A stretch of DNA of 64,000 nt, taken from assembly GCF_000472785.1 (NCBI RefSeq), contig NZ_AXAL01000008.1, forward strand, positions 124,001 through 188,000, written 5' to 3'. Source of the stretch: Mesorhizobium loti CJ3sym. Lineage in GTDB: Bacteria > Pseudomonadota > Alphaproteobacteria > Rhizobiales > Rhizobiaceae. Below, one piece after another: positions 42,843-51,173 of this stretch (the first letter of the stretch is position 1; every line of letters begins with the position of its first letter). The notes beneath the pieces were generated by a model. It saw only the letters and a list, made by a program, of their open reading frames with translations, did no database searches and was not told the DNA's origin. The position numbers and the translations under genes are program-made.

Positions 42843-43250
42843 ATGAAAAGCTGGAACGACAGGCTGAACACGCCTGGCATCAACGGCGTGAAACCAACGC
42901 CACGTTCGATGGGTGACGTGGTCGAAGGCCAGCCGATGCTGGTGCCGACCGCGCGCCAAGTTGACGATTTCATCCGCTCGATTCCGAAAGGCGTCGAGAT
43001 GGATGTGCGCGCGCTGCGTACGGCCCTTGCCATTGAGCATGGCGCCGAAGTGACATGCCCTGTCACCATAGGCTATCATCTGCGCACGGTTGCCGAAGCC
43101 GCCAATGAGGACCTTGAGCGCGGCATGACGCTGAGCGACATCGCCCCCTTCTGGCGCGTGCTGGATGCGAAGACACCGACAACGCGTAAACTGTCCTTCG
43201 GCGCGGAGTTCGTCGCCGCGCAGCGCAAGCACGAAGGGCTGAAACCGTAA
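42843..43250 (+). CDS. MGMT-like DNA-binding-fold protein, hypothetical
   Basis: A 135-residue protein. The stretch VPTARQVDDFIRSIPKGVEMDVRALRTALA followed by VTCPVTIGYHLRTVAEAA and PFWRVLD resembles the C-terminal DNA-binding half of O6-methylguanine methyltransferases, but the PCHR active site is replaced (PFWR), so alkyltransferase activity is not expected; compare alkyltransferase-like proteins. GAGAGGAC lies 7 bp before the ATG. It is driven from the second operator. Function unproven. Confidence 0.6.
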   Translation: MKSWNDRLNTPGINGVKPTPRSMGDVVEGQPMLVPTARQVDDFIRSIPKGVEMDVRALRTALAIEHGAEVTCPVTIGYHLRTVAEAANEDLERGMTLSDIAPFWRVLDAKTPTTRKLSFGAEFVAAQRKHEGLKP

Positions 43251-43297
43251 TGCATGTCATCTGGAAGTGGGTCCGATACCGGGGCCACGGCATGCGT

Positions 43298-43400
43298 AGA
43301 GCAATTCCAGGAAAAGTGTCCGGCGGTTTTCCGTCCGGAATTGCGTCAAAGCAAAGAGATAGAGCGGTTCGCCGTTTCCGTGAAACGGTAAACCGCTCTA
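43298..43400. repeat. Dispersed palindromic repeat, copy 2, with an adjoining hairpin
   Basis: 43298-43355 repeats the element at 39569-39627. It is followed by TAGAGCGGTT ... AACCGCTCTA (43360-43400), which encloses an inner CCGTTTC/GAAACGG hairpin. The whole block forms the promoter-proximal leader of the WYL regulator gene. Confidence 0.75.
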
Positions 43401-43421
43401 GCAACACTGGGGAAGCAAACG

Positions 43422-44141
43422 ATGCGCCGCGCCGACAGGCTCTTTCAGATCGTGCAGCATCTGCGGGGTGGCCGTCTGGTCACCGCCCAGAAACTCGGCA
43501 CGTGGCTCGAGGTTTCCGAGCGAACGATCTACCGCGACATAGCCGACCTGCAGTCAACCGGGGTGCCGATCGACGGCGAGGCCGGTGTTGGCTACATGAT
43601 GAGGGAGGGTTTCGACCTTCCACCGCTGATGTTCACGCGTGACGAGATCGTGGCGCTGGTTGCCGGCGCCCGCATGGTGCGTGCCTTTGGCGGCGCCGCC
43701 ATGGCACGCGCTGCCGACGAGGCGCTGGTCAAGATCGGTGCCGTGCTACCCGATGCCGAGAAGGATCGCATTGCCCGCACCGAAATCCACACGCCGATGT
43801 GGGTGGTCAGCGACGCCGCCCGCGAGGCGATCGACCTGATCGAGCGTGCGGTTGAGAAGCGCCAAGTGCTGACCGTTGACTATTCGGATGAGGCCGGCCG
43901 TAGCACCGCGCGCGACATCAGGCCGCTCGGGCTGTGGTTCTGGGGCAAGGTGTGGACGCTGGTCGCCTGGTGCGAGATGCGCGACGATTTCCGCGCCTTC
44001 CGCATAGACCGCATCGCCTCGGTGGTCATCGCCGGCCGCATCTTCAAGCCGGAGCGCGGTAAGCAGCTTGCCGACTTCTACCGCGCGGTGGAGCGCTCAG
44101 AGGACTACGGCATGGCGCCGGACCGCGTGGCACGCAGCTGA
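43422..44141 (+). CDS. YafY-type HTH/WYL-domain transcriptional regulator
   Basis: A 239-residue regulator: winged HTH at about 1-60 (RADRLFQIVQHLRGGRLVTAQKLGTWLEVSERTIYRDIADLQ), then a WYL domain (about 140-210) with RQVLTVDYSDEAGRSTARDIRPLGLWFWGKVWTLVAWCEMRDDFRAFRIDRI, and a WCX end. WYL domains bind ligands such as nucleic acids. It is the best candidate to bind the two CTGACAG-type inverted repeats just upstream. Confidence 0.88.
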   Translation: MRRADRLFQIVQHLRGGRLVTAQKLGTWLEVSERTIYRDIADLQSTGVPIDGEAGVGYMMREGFDLPPLMFTRDEIVALVAGARMVRAFGGAAMARAADEALVKIGAVLPDAEKDRIARTEIHTPMWVVSDAAREAIDLIERAVEKRQVLTVDYSDEAGRSTARDIRPLGLWFWGKVWTLVAWCEMRDDFRAFRIDRIASVVIAGRIFKPERGKQLADFYRAVERSEDYGMAPDRVARS

Positions 44142-44157
44142 AGCTGCCTGATCCCGC

Positions 44158-44186
44158 AAAAAAGCCCGCTCGAAGCGGGCTTTTTT
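44158..44186. terminator. Bidirectional terminator between the WYL regulator and trcR
   Basis: AAAAAAGCCCGCT / AGCGGGCTTTTTT stem with a CGA loop and T runs on both strands. Confidence 0.92.
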
Positions 44187-44204
44187 CACTGAGGGTGCGA
44201 GGCC

Positions 44205-44900
44205 TCACTCGTCGTCGTCAGCGTCCGTATTCTTCGACTTTAGCGCCGAGAGCTTGGCGAACACGGCGTTGGCGTCGAGTTCGGCATCCTCGTCCTTCGG
44301 CTTCTCGGGGGCCGGCACCAGCCGCTCGGTCAAGGCCGCCGGCAGCAGCGTGTCGCCGACCGGCTGCGCCGGCTCGCGGCCGCGCGAGGCGCGGTTGACT
44401 TCCATGTCGAGGTCGATCTGCGAAGCCAGGCCCAGCGTCACCGGATCCATCGGCTGCAGATTGGCCGAATTCCAGTGCTTGCGTTCACGGATCTGTTCGA
44501 TCGTCGACTTGGTGGTGCCGACGAGACGCGAAATCTGCGCGTCCTTCAATTCAGGATGATTGCGGACCAGCCACAGGATGGCATTCGGCCGGTCCTGGCG
44601 CTTCGACAGCGGCGTGTAGCGCGGGCCCTTGCGCTTGGATTCCGGCACCCGCACCTTGGGGTCGGAAAGCTTCAGGCGCTGGTTCGGGTCTTTCTCGGCA
44701 CGCGCGATCTCGTCGCGGGTCAGCTGGCCGGTCATGATCGGGTCCATGCCCTTGATGCCTTGCGCCGATTCGCCGTCGGCGATCGCCTTGACCTCGAGCG
44801 GATGCAGCCCACAGAACTGCGCGATCTGCTCGAAGGACAGCGCGGTGTTGTCGACCAGCCAGACGGCGGTCGCCTTGGGCATCAGCAGCGTATTGGCCAT
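44205..44900 (-). CDS. trcR: TrcR cell cycle transcriptional regulator (DUF1013)
   Basis: A 231-residue protein of the DUF1013/TrcR family: MANTLLMPKATAVWLVDNTALSF at the start, then EQIAQFCGLHPLEVKAIADGE and ILWLVRNHPELKDAQISRLVGTTKSTIEQIRERKHW, a conserved helix-turn-helix-like region, with an acidic C-terminal tail. The start at 44900 matches the usual N-terminus; the longer open frame runs into the 5' region. TrcR is broadly conserved in Rhizobiales. Confidence 0.9.
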   Translation of the reverse strand: MANTLLMPKATAVWLVDNTALSFEQIAQFCGLHPLEVKAIADGESAQGIKGMDPIMTGQLTRDEIARAEKDPNQRLKLSDPKVRVPESKRKGPRYTPLSKRQDRPNAILWLVRNHPELKDAQISRLVGTTKSTIEQIRERKHWNSANLQPMDPVTLGLASQIDLDMEVNRASRGREPAQPVGDTLLPAALTERLVPAPEKPKDEDAELDANAVFAKLSALKSKNTDADDDE

Positions 44901-45084
44901 TTCAAAAAATCCTTCTCGTTCGCCCGCGTTCCCGCGCGGGCGGTGGTTTAGAGCCACCAAAATGGGAAATTCGCGGCCTGTATAACCGTTCCCTTGCTGT
45001 TTCGCAACGTTTTTGGGAAGGCGTGGCGGCCCCGATACGTGAGCCAGCCGGCAAGTGCGTTCGAATGCCCAGACCGCCGGCGAC

Positions 45085-46167
45085 CTAGCCAAATGGCCCG
45101 GCGCTTTTGAGCAGGGCCACGAGCTGGCTTTGCTGGCGTGTCCCGGTCTTGGCGAATATTCGCTCGAGATAGGTCCGGGCGGTCTTTTCCGTGATGTTGG
45201 AATCGATTGCCGCGGCTTTGAGCACATGGCCTTGCGACAGCGCCGTGGCCAGGCGCGCCTCGGCTGGCGTCAGGTCGAACAGTCCGGCAAGCAGGGTTGG
45301 CGAAGGCACAAGGGAACTCGCGCTGAGCGCCGTCGCCGCCACCAGAATGTCGGCGCCCGAAAAGATCTCATGCGCCGAACGATGTAGGGGCAGCATGTGC
45401 AATATCATCGGCGACCGGCCGCCCAGGCCCTGCACCGGTATGGAGCGGACTGTCGGCTCCAATTCGTTGCGGGCGGCGACGACGGCCTGCTGGAACAGCC
45501 GATTGGCTTCGGCGTCGGCAATAGCCATGCCGCCAAAGGCGGTGGGCAGGAACAGGGAGGACAGGCCGTCGAACAACGCGTTGGCGACCATCACCCGCCC
45601 TTTCAGCGACAGGACAGCCGCAGGCAGGCCCATTGCCGTCATGGCGGCAACCGTCCCCTCGGCACGTTCGAGGCCGAGCCGCCCTGCTATCAGGCCGGCA
45701 CGCGCCATGGCTGGCCGGAGACTGTCGAGCACGTCCAGGCTCTTTTGGTCGTAGTCGCCTTCCCCCAGCCGTCGCTGAAAGACGAAAATCGCCAGCTCGC
45801 CGCTGGGCATCGGTATCGCGGTGCAGGCATGCGCACCGATGCCCATGGCGCGCAGCCGTTGGCGTACCGGGTCATTCTCGATCTCTTCCGGTGTCAGGAA
45901 AGCCTCGACGTCGACGAAGCTCGCCGGCTGCAGCGCGCACATGCGCGAAACCGCCGCCGAAAACTGCAGCGTATCGCTCGCCAGCAATTCGCCCTGCAAA
46001 TCCTGCAGGAATTCGATCGCCCTGCCGCGCGCGGGCTGATCGTCGCCGAACAGAAACACGGCGCCACCAACGGAGCCGGAGACGGAATCGATGTCCTCCA
46101 GCACATCAGGCCAGAGATCCGGCACGAAGGCCGCCTCATAGATCCTGTTCGTCAGGTCGTCGAGCAT
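45085..46167 (-). CDS. LuxR-family transcriptional regulator with N-terminal sensory region
   Basis: A 360-residue protein. The C-terminal HTH (about 295-355: LFDLTPAEARLATALSQG, TEKTARTYLERIFAKTGTRQQSQLVALL) is LuxR/GerE-like. The N-terminal 280 residues form PAS/GAF-like sensory modules (VFLFGDDQPARGRAIEFLQDLQGELLA). It has no adjacent cognate kinase or autoinducer synthase. The ATG at 46167 was chosen over an upstream in-frame start lacking conservation. Signal unknown. Confidence 0.82.
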   Translation of the reverse strand: MLDDLTNRIYEAAFVPDLWPDVLEDIDSVSGSVGGAVFLFGDDQPARGRAIEFLQDLQGELLASDTLQFSAAVSRMCALQPASFVDVEAFLTPEEIENDPVRQRLRAMGIGAHACTAIPMPSGELAIFVFQRRLGEGDYDQKSLDVLDSLRPAMARAGLIAGRLGLERAEGTVAAMTAMGLPAAVLSLKGRVMVANALFDGLSSLFLPTAFGGMAIADAEANRLFQQAVVAARNELEPTVRSIPVQGLGGRSPMILHMLPLHRSAHEIFSGADILVAATALSASSLVPSPTLLAGLFDLTPAEARLATALSQGHVLKAAAIDSNITEKTARTYLERIFAKTGTRQQSQLVALLKSAGPFG

Positions 46168-46392
46168 GGACACCGAGCCTTTCCGAGGCAAAGCATGGTG
46201 CCAAGTCCAAAACAATCAACGCTTCAGCCCGGACCGATCTTCCCCAAGGTCAACCATGCCACGGCGGCGGCAGCGGTCAATCATGGATAATCAAAATGCC
46301 ACGGAACGGTTCCGCCCGAGGCGGGGTAGCCGCTTCTTGTCGCAAGCGGGCAGGGAACCGCGATCCTGGTACTGCCGAGGCAATGCCCTGGA

Positions 46393-46430
46393 TCCCAAAA
46401 GACAAAACCCGCTGGACAAGGTCCAGCGGG
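46393..46430 (-). terminator. Terminator of the DUF1127 gene
   Basis: CCCGCTGGAC / GTCCAGCGGG stem around AAG with a minus-strand T-rich tail (46393-46407). A second GC-rich stem lies at about 46483-46500. Otherwise the 345-bp region 46168-46512 holds no gene. Confidence 0.75.
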
Positions 46431-46512
46431 CTCGGAACCGGAAACGGGAAACGTCTGCGACGGCTCTACTTCTCAACATGAGCCCGGCCTTGCGGCCGGG
46501 TCGTGCTTGAAA

Positions 46513-46653
46513 TCAGATCGCCTGGCGGGCGATCCGCTCGATGTCGCCCCGGTTGATGCCGAGATCGTTGAGCTGACGGGCGTTGAGCTTGTTCAGTTCG
46601 CGCACGGTCTCGTTGTACATGCGCCAGTTACGGAAAGCGCGGATCGGGTTCAT
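46513..46653 (-). CDS. DUF1127 small arginine-rich protein
   Basis: A 46-residue protein: MNPIRAFRNWRMYNETVREL, then NKLNARQLNDLGINRGDIERIARQAI. The L-x-x-L-N-x-x-Q-L-x-D-L-G-I core is the classical DUF1127/YjiS motif. GGAGGAC lies 4 bp before the ATG. In several alphaproteobacteria such proteins affect phosphate uptake or RNA turnover. Confidence 0.9.
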   Translation of the reverse strand: MNPIRAFRNWRMYNETVRELNKLNARQLNDLGINRGDIERIARQAI

Positions 46654-46817
46654 GGTAGTCCTCCTAATGGGGTGTTCGATTCGATAATGCTCAAATAGGC
46701 GTCATCGATGAGGACTTGAATGGCCGATTTTGCATAGCAATGATGCAAATGCTGCATTGCACCATTAAGCTTCTGTTCATCTTGTAGGCAGTGGTGCCAC
46801 GCCGGGACGTTTCGACA

Positions 46818-46960
46818 TTCAGGTCAGGCCGAGCCGAGAATGGTGGGGTCCGAGAACCGGAGCGGAGCGTACTCAAAGTACGTGAGCACAGTTCTACTGC
46901 GACGCAGTAGAACGGGGAAGCGCAGGTGTCAGCCATTTGCAGGCCGGCCTCACCGGAATA
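46818..46960. repeat. 144-bp palindromic repeat element, copy B
   Basis: Terminal inverted repeats 46818-46832 and 46946-46960 match copy A at 10042-10185. It contains the identical GTTCTACTGCG/CGCAGTAGAAC hairpin (46892-46914) and a CGTACT/AGTACG stem (46869-46883) that replaces CGGAC/GTCCG of copy A with compensating bases. It lies in the 317-bp gap between DUF1127 and the quinone oxidoreductase 3' end; nothing else is seen there. Confidence 0.8.
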
Positions 46961-46970
46961 TCGATACGTC

Positions 46971-47981
46971 TTAGCCGACGTCGAGCACGATCTTGCCTAT
47001 ATGCTCGCCCTCCTCCATCCGCTCATGCGCGCGCCAGGCATCGGTGAGCGGGTAAATCATGTCCATGACCGGCGCCACCTTGCGCGTGCCGAGCAGCGGC
47101 CAGACCTGCGCTTCCAGCGCCGCCGCGATCGCTGCCTTGAACTCGACCGTGCGCGGCCGCAGCGTCGAACCTGTATGGGTCAGCCGCTTGACCATGATCT
47201 TGGAAAAATCGGCGCTGGCGATGGCACCGGCCTGCACCGCGATCTGGACGATGCGGCCCTCGATGGCTGCCGCCTCGTAATTGCGCTGGACATAGTCGCC
47301 GCCGACCATGTCGAGGATGACATTGGCGCCCTTGCCGTCCGTCGCCTCTTTGACCGCCTTGACGAAATCCTCCTCGCGATAGTTGATCGCACGGTCGGCG
47401 CCGATCTTCAGGCAAGCGTCGCATTTCTCTTTGCTGCCGGCGGTGGTGATGACATAGGCGCCGAAGGCCGAGGCAAGCTGGATCGCCGTGGTGCCGATGC
47501 CAGACGAGCCACCGTGGACAAGCAGCGTCTCGCCTTTCTTCAGGCCGCCGCGCTCGAACACATTGTGCCAGACGGTGAAGTAGTTCTCCGGCACCGCCGC
47601 CGCTTCCGTGTGGGTGAAACCGGCCGGCAGCGGCAGCACGCTGCCGGTATGAACCTTGACATATTCGGCGTAGCCGCCGCCTGGCGTCAGTGCGCAGACC
47701 CGGTCGCCGATGCGCCACCGCGATATCTCGTCGCCAAGGGCGGCCACTTCGCCCGATACTTCGAGGCCCGGCAGGTCCGATGCTCCGGGCGGTGGCGGAT
47801 AGGCGCCCTTGCGCTGCTGCACATCGGGCCGATTGACGCCGGCGGCATGCACCTTGATCAGTATTTCGCCGGGTCCGGGCACCGGCACGTCGCGCGTTTC
47901 CGGCTTGAGCACGCGCGGGCCGCCCGGCTCCGAGATCGCGATCGCCGTCATAGTTGCCGGAATTTTCTGTCCACTCGCCAT
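46971..47981 (-). CDS. NADPH:quinone oxidoreductase (zeta-crystallin type MDR)
   Basis: A 336-residue medium-chain dehydrogenase/reductase lacking the structural-zinc cysteines: GVNRPDVQQRKGAYPPPPGASDLPGLEVSG, coenzyme motif VHGGSSGIGTTAIQLASAFGA, and LDMVGGDYVQRNYEA. Such enzymes reduce quinones with NADPH. The 144-bp repeat lies at its 3' end. It is single-gene, divergent from the DUF1192 gene. Confidence 0.9.
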   Translation of the reverse strand: MASGQKIPATMTAIAISEPGGPRVLKPETRDVPVPGPGEILIKVHAAGVNRPDVQQRKGAYPPPPGASDLPGLEVSGEVAALGDEISRWRIGDRVCALTPGGGYAEYVKVHTGSVLPLPAGFTHTEAAAVPENYFTVWHNVFERGGLKKGETLLVHGGSSGIGTTAIQLASAFGAYVITTAGSKEKCDACLKIGADRAINYREEDFVKAVKEATDGKGANVILDMVGGDYVQRNYEAAAIEGRIVQIAVQAGAIASADFSKIMVKRLTHTGSTLRPRTVEFKAAIAAALEAQVWPLLGTRKVAPVMDMIYPLTDAWRAHERMEEGEHIGKIVLDVG

Positions 47982-48101
47982 GATTTCCCGTCTTTCCCAG
48001 CCGTTTTCAGATCGGCTGTTTGCATCGGCGCCCTTGCCCTATGTATGCTGATTGCCAAATCAGGCAAATGGCCAAACTGGTGTGGCGGAGGAGGAGCAAC
48101 G

Positions 48102-48296
48102 ATGGCGATCTTCGACGACGAACCCAAGAAGAAGGCGCGCCCGCACGAGATCGGGCAGGACCTGTCGCTGCTCTCCGTTGGCGAACTGTCTGAGCGGATC
48201 GGCATCCTGCGCGACGAGATCACGCGGCTGGAGGCGGAGCTCAAGGCCAAGGACAACACCAAGTCGGCCGCGGAAGCGCTGTTTCGCCGTGGATAG
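48102..48296 (+). CDS. DUF1192 small protein
   Basis: A 64-residue charged protein: MAIFDDEPKKKARPHEIGQD, then LSLLSVGELSERIGILRDEITRLEAELKAKD and AEALFRRG. It fits DUF1192, a family limited to alphaproteobacteria with a short coiled-coil. GGAGGAG lies 6 bp before the ATG. Function unknown. Confidence 0.88.
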   Translation: MAIFDDEPKKKARPHEIGQDLSLLSVGELSERIGILRDEITRLEAELKAKDNTKSAAEALFRRG

Positions 48297-48386
48297 AGGA
48301 ACGGGCGGAACGGCCCGCCGCTGAAAAGCCGGAATGCGACTGTCTTCAGACCCTGCCATCATCCTAGAGTCCAGCCGGATAAATAA

Positions 48387-49634
48387 ATGCTCGCATCCTA
48401 CAGGCCGATCCTTTCCCTGCTTCGCGGTACTGCCTTCCTGCTGGCGGCATCTGGATTGCATGGACTGCTGTTGCCGTTGCGTGGCCAGTTGGAGGGTTTC
48501 TCCACCGCATCACTCGGCCTGATGGGTACGGCCTGGGCCGGCGGCTTTGTCACCGGCTGCTTCTTCGCGCCGCGCCTCGTGCGCCGCGCGGGGCATGTGC
48601 GCGCTTTCGGCGCCTTCGCCGCTTCCGGCGCCATCGTGGCGCTGCTCACCGGCCTGATCATCGACGAATATGTCTGGATCCTGCTGCGCGCCTTCACCGG
48701 CTTCACTATGGCCGGCGCATTCATGGTCATCGAGAGCTGGCTGAACGAGAAGGCCACCAACGAAAATCGCGGCACCGTCTTCGGCCTCTACATGATGGTC
48801 ACCTATGCCTCGATCATGGGCGGCCAGATGATCGTTGCCGGCGGCGACGTCAAATCGGCGTCGCTGTTCATGATCACCGGCATCCTGTTCTGCCTGTCGC
48901 TGATCCCGACCGCCGTCTCGACGGCCTCGCATCCCAAGCCGCTGCAGGACGTCAAGCTCGACGTCAAGGGGCTCTACGCCAACTCGCCGGTGTCGGCGGT
49001 CGCTTGCCTGTTGGTCGGTATCGCCAACGGCGCCTGGGGCACGCTGGGTGCCGTCTACGGCGCCCGTATCGGTATCTCGACGCCCGAGATCGCACTGATG
49101 ATGAGCCTTGTCGTCGTTGCCGGTGCCGCCATGCAGCTGCCGGCCGGGCGCCTGTCCGACAAGACCGACCGGCGTTACGTGCTCGCCGGCGCCGCTTTCG
49201 GCGGGGCGTTGGTAGCGCTCCTGATCTTCCTGTTCGAACCGCGCTCCGCCATCTTTGTCATCGTCCTGACCGCCGCTTACGGCGCCTTCGCCTACACGCT
49301 CTATTCGATCGCCGTGGCGCATGCCAATGACCATGCGCGGTCGGAGGACTTCGTCAAGGTATCGGGCGGCTTGCTGCTGCTTTACGGCTTCGGCACCATG
49401 ATCGGCCCCTTGCTGGCGGCAGCACTGATGGGCTGGATGCGCCCGGAGGGCCTGTTCCTGGCGACTGCCTTCGCGCATCTCTGCCTCGCCGGCTACACGC
49501 TGCTGCGCATCAGCCGCCGCGCTCCGGTGCCGATCGAAAATCGCGATGCCTTCAAGACGCAGCCGGCCGACCGTTCGGTGACACCGGAAGCATTGCGGCT
49601 CGATCCAAGAAGAAAAGCAGAAGCAAACAGTTGA
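48387..49634 (+). CDS. Major facilitator superfamily transporter (YcaD-like)
   Basis: A 415-residue permease with 12 predicted spans; characteristic strings are VIESWLNEKATNENRGTVFGLYMMVTYASIMGGQ and LPAGRLSDKTDRRYVLAGAAFGG (the MFS A-motif-like loop 8-9). This matches the YcaD/MFS group of uncharacterised exporters. The soluble tail is basic. Its substrate cannot be predicted. It is followed 31 bp later by an ArsR-type regulator. Confidence 0.87.
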   Translation: MLASYRPILSLLRGTAFLLAASGLHGLLLPLRGQLEGFSTASLGLMGTAWAGGFVTGCFFAPRLVRRAGHVRAFGAFAASGAIVALLTGLIIDEYVWILLRAFTGFTMAGAFMVIESWLNEKATNENRGTVFGLYMMVTYASIMGGQMIVAGGDVKSASLFMITGILFCLSLIPTAVSTASHPKPLQDVKLDVKGLYANSPVSAVACLLVGIANGAWGTLGAVYGARIGISTPEIALMMSLVVVAGAAMQLPAGRLSDKTDRRYVLAGAAFGGALVALLIFLFEPRSAIFVIVLTAAYGAFAYTLYSIAVAHANDHARSEDFVKVSGGLLLLYGFGTMIGPLLAAALMGWMRPEGLFLATAFAHLCLAGYTLLRISRRAPVPIENRDAFKTQPADRSVTPEALRLDPRRKAEANS

Positions 49635-49648
49635 GATTCGAAAAACTT

Positions 49649-49666
49649 TGCCTCACAAATGAGGCA
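49649..49666. promoter_or_regulatory. Putative ArsR operator overlapping the arsR start codon
   Basis: TGCCTCA / TGAGGCA with CAAA between, perfect 7-bp arms; the right arm includes the first base of ATG 49666. Placement implies autorepression. Confidence 0.55.
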
Positions 49667-49929
49667 TGATGTTTTCCGACGCCTTCATGGCGATCGCCGA
49701 CCCCAATCGGCGCCACCTTCTGGAAGAACTTCGACGCGGTCCGAAGACCGTCAACGAGTTGGCCGCCGGATTGCCCGTCTCACGCCCGGCCGTGTCGCAG
49801 CATCTGAAAGTGTTGCTCGATGCCGGCCTGGTCAATGCCAAGGCTGAAGGCACGCGGCGTGTTTATACGGTAAGCAATGCCGGATTCCTGAAACTCAACA
49901 TCTGGCTCGATCAATTCTGGGAAGCCTGA
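49666..49929 (+). CDS. ArsR/SmtB-type winged HTH regulator
   Basis: An 87-residue protein, MMFSDAFMAIADPNRRHLLE, with HTH KTVNELAAGLPVSRPAVSQHLKVLLDAGLV and wing GTRRVYTVSN. It lacks cysteine metal sites, so it is the metal-independent class often paired with SRPBCC/AHSA1 proteins. The convergent SRPBCC gene at 49961-50425 is the likely functional partner, though that gene also belongs to an operon carrying a second ArsR. Its start may be the second ATG at 49669. Confidence 0.82.
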   Translation: MMFSDAFMAIADPNRRHLLEELRRGPKTVNELAAGLPVSRPAVSQHLKVLLDAGLVNAKAEGTRRVYTVSNAGFLKLNIWLDQFWEA

Positions 49930-49960
49930 CCATTTCAGGCCGCCGCCTGATCAATGCCTT

Positions 49961-50425
49961 TCAGTTCTTCGCGTCCAGAAAGGCGCCGAGCAGATCGAGC
50001 AACACGCCTGTCCCGTGCTCGCGTGTCTCCGATTTGTCATGGCCATCGAGGAAAGCACCCTGTTCGGTCAGCACCAGCCGCGTGCCCTTGCCCTCGGCAA
50101 AAAGTTCGATCGTGGCCAGCGACACCGAGATTCTGATATCGCCGAACAGCATATCGTAGCTGTAGACGATGCGCTGGTCCTGCACGATGTCCTGATAGGT
50201 CGCGGTGTAGACGTGGATCGGCCCATCCTTTGGCCCACCGGCATTGACCTCCTTGCCGCCGACGCGAAAGTCCATCTCGAAGCGGCCAGGCATCGGGTTG
50301 TCGGGATCGGTGAACCAGCGCCGCTTGGCGTGAGGGTTGCTGAGCGCGAAAAAGACTTTCGCCGGCGCCACCGGATAGAGACGTTCGATGACGAAGGTGG
50401 AGTGGACGACGGAACGTTCGGTCAT
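49961..50425 (-). CDS. SRPBCC/AHSA1 family protein
   Basis: A 154-residue START-like-fold protein: [36 protein letters not shown] and [44 protein letters not shown]. The hydrophobic cavity of this superfamily binds lipids or small aromatic molecules. Last gene of the gst-arsR-snoaL-SRPBCC operon (gap 18 bp). Confidence 0.85.
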   Translation of the reverse strand: MTERSVVHSTFVIERLYPVAPAKVFFALSNPHAKRRWFTDPDNPMPGRFEMDFRVGGKEVNAGGPKDGPIHVYTATYQDIVQDQRIVYSYDMLFGDIRISVSLATIELFAEGKGTRLVLTEQGAFLDGHDKSETREHGTGVLLDLLGAFLDAKN

Positions 50426-50443
50426 GGATTGCTCCCGTGTTGG

Positions 50444-50818
50444 TCAGCTTGACTGGTTCTGCGGAATGAAAACGCCATCGCGGTAGGAGGCACCGAAATA
50501 GACCTCGACGCTGCGCAGCTGGTCGCCGCGAAACGCGTGCAGCTCGGTGTTGCGGAAGGTCTTCCCGTCAAGTGTTTCGCAGCGGTAGAGGACAAAGGCG
50601 GCATCCACGTCTTCGCTGATCCGCTCGATTGTGATCGACTTGAAGGCGGGACTGTCCGGCCAGCAACGGGCGAAATAGGTCGCGCGGTCGATGGCATCGT
50701 CATAGGGGCTGGTAAACGTGAAGTCGTCCGTCAGCATCGTCTCGGCGGCACCGCGCTCATTGGCCTGATAGGCAGCGGAATAGAAACGGATCAGCTCCGC
50801 CCTTGCTTTGGCAGCCAT
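50444..50818 (-). CDS. SnoaL/NTF2-like protein
   Basis: A 124-residue cone-shaped alpha+beta protein: AELIRFYSAAYQANERGAAETMLTDDFTFTSPYDDAIDRATYFARCWPD and ETLDGKTFRNTELHAFRGDQLRSVEVYFG, the usual SnoaL-like polyketide-cyclase/NTF2 pattern. The role is unknown. It sits between ArsR (23 bp upstream) and SRPBCC genes; such triplets often handle small aromatic or xenobiotic compounds. Confidence 0.82.
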   Translation of the reverse strand: MAAKARAELIRFYSAAYQANERGAAETMLTDDFTFTSPYDDAIDRATYFARCWPDSPAFKSITIERISEDVDAAFVLYRCETLDGKTFRNTELHAFRGDQLRSVEVYFGASYRDGVFIPQNQSS

Positions 50819-50841
50819 GCTCGTTCTCCCTGTTGTTCAGC

Positions 50842-51168
50842 TCATTCGCTCTCGGCCAGAAAATCGCCGAGCCGGTCCAACCGACGCTCCCAGGCCAGAC
50901 GTCGCTCATTGATCCAGTGCTCGGCCGCCCGCAACGCCTTCGGCTCGATCTGACAGGTACGCACGCGTCCAACCTTCTGCGTGCGCACAAGACCGCTCGC
51001 CTCGAGCACGTTGAGATGCTGCACGACCGCCGACAGCGACATCGCCAGCGGTTCGGCCAGCTGGCTGACCGAGGCCGGGCCACGCGACAGCCGGTCGACC
51101 ATCTGCCGCCGCGCCGGATCGGCGAGCGCCTGGAACATCAGGTCGAGCTGGGCGGGATCGTGCAGCAT
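50842..51168 (-). CDS. ArsR-type winged HTH regulator (second)
   Basis: A 108-residue protein: MLHDPAQLDLMFQALADPARRQMVDRLSRGPASVSQLAEPLAMSLSAVVQHLNVLEASGLVRTQKVGRVRTCQIE. It belongs to the AHSA1-linked ArsR class, which lacks metal-binding cysteines. It starts 5 bp after the GST stop, suggesting co-transcription and autoregulation of the four-gene operon. Confidence 0.88.
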   Translation of the reverse strand: MLHDPAQLDLMFQALADPARRQMVDRLSRGPASVSQLAEPLAMSLSAVVQHLNVLEASGLVRTQKVGRVRTCQIEPKALRAAEHWINERRLAWERRLDRLGDFLAESE

Positions 51169-51173
51169 TGCGA

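Noticed and set aside
48297-48320. GGAAC-like sequence after the DUF1192 gene as a possible EcfG promoter
   Set aside because: The -10 position reads CGCT instead of CGTT and the site is part of a GC-rich inverted repeat.
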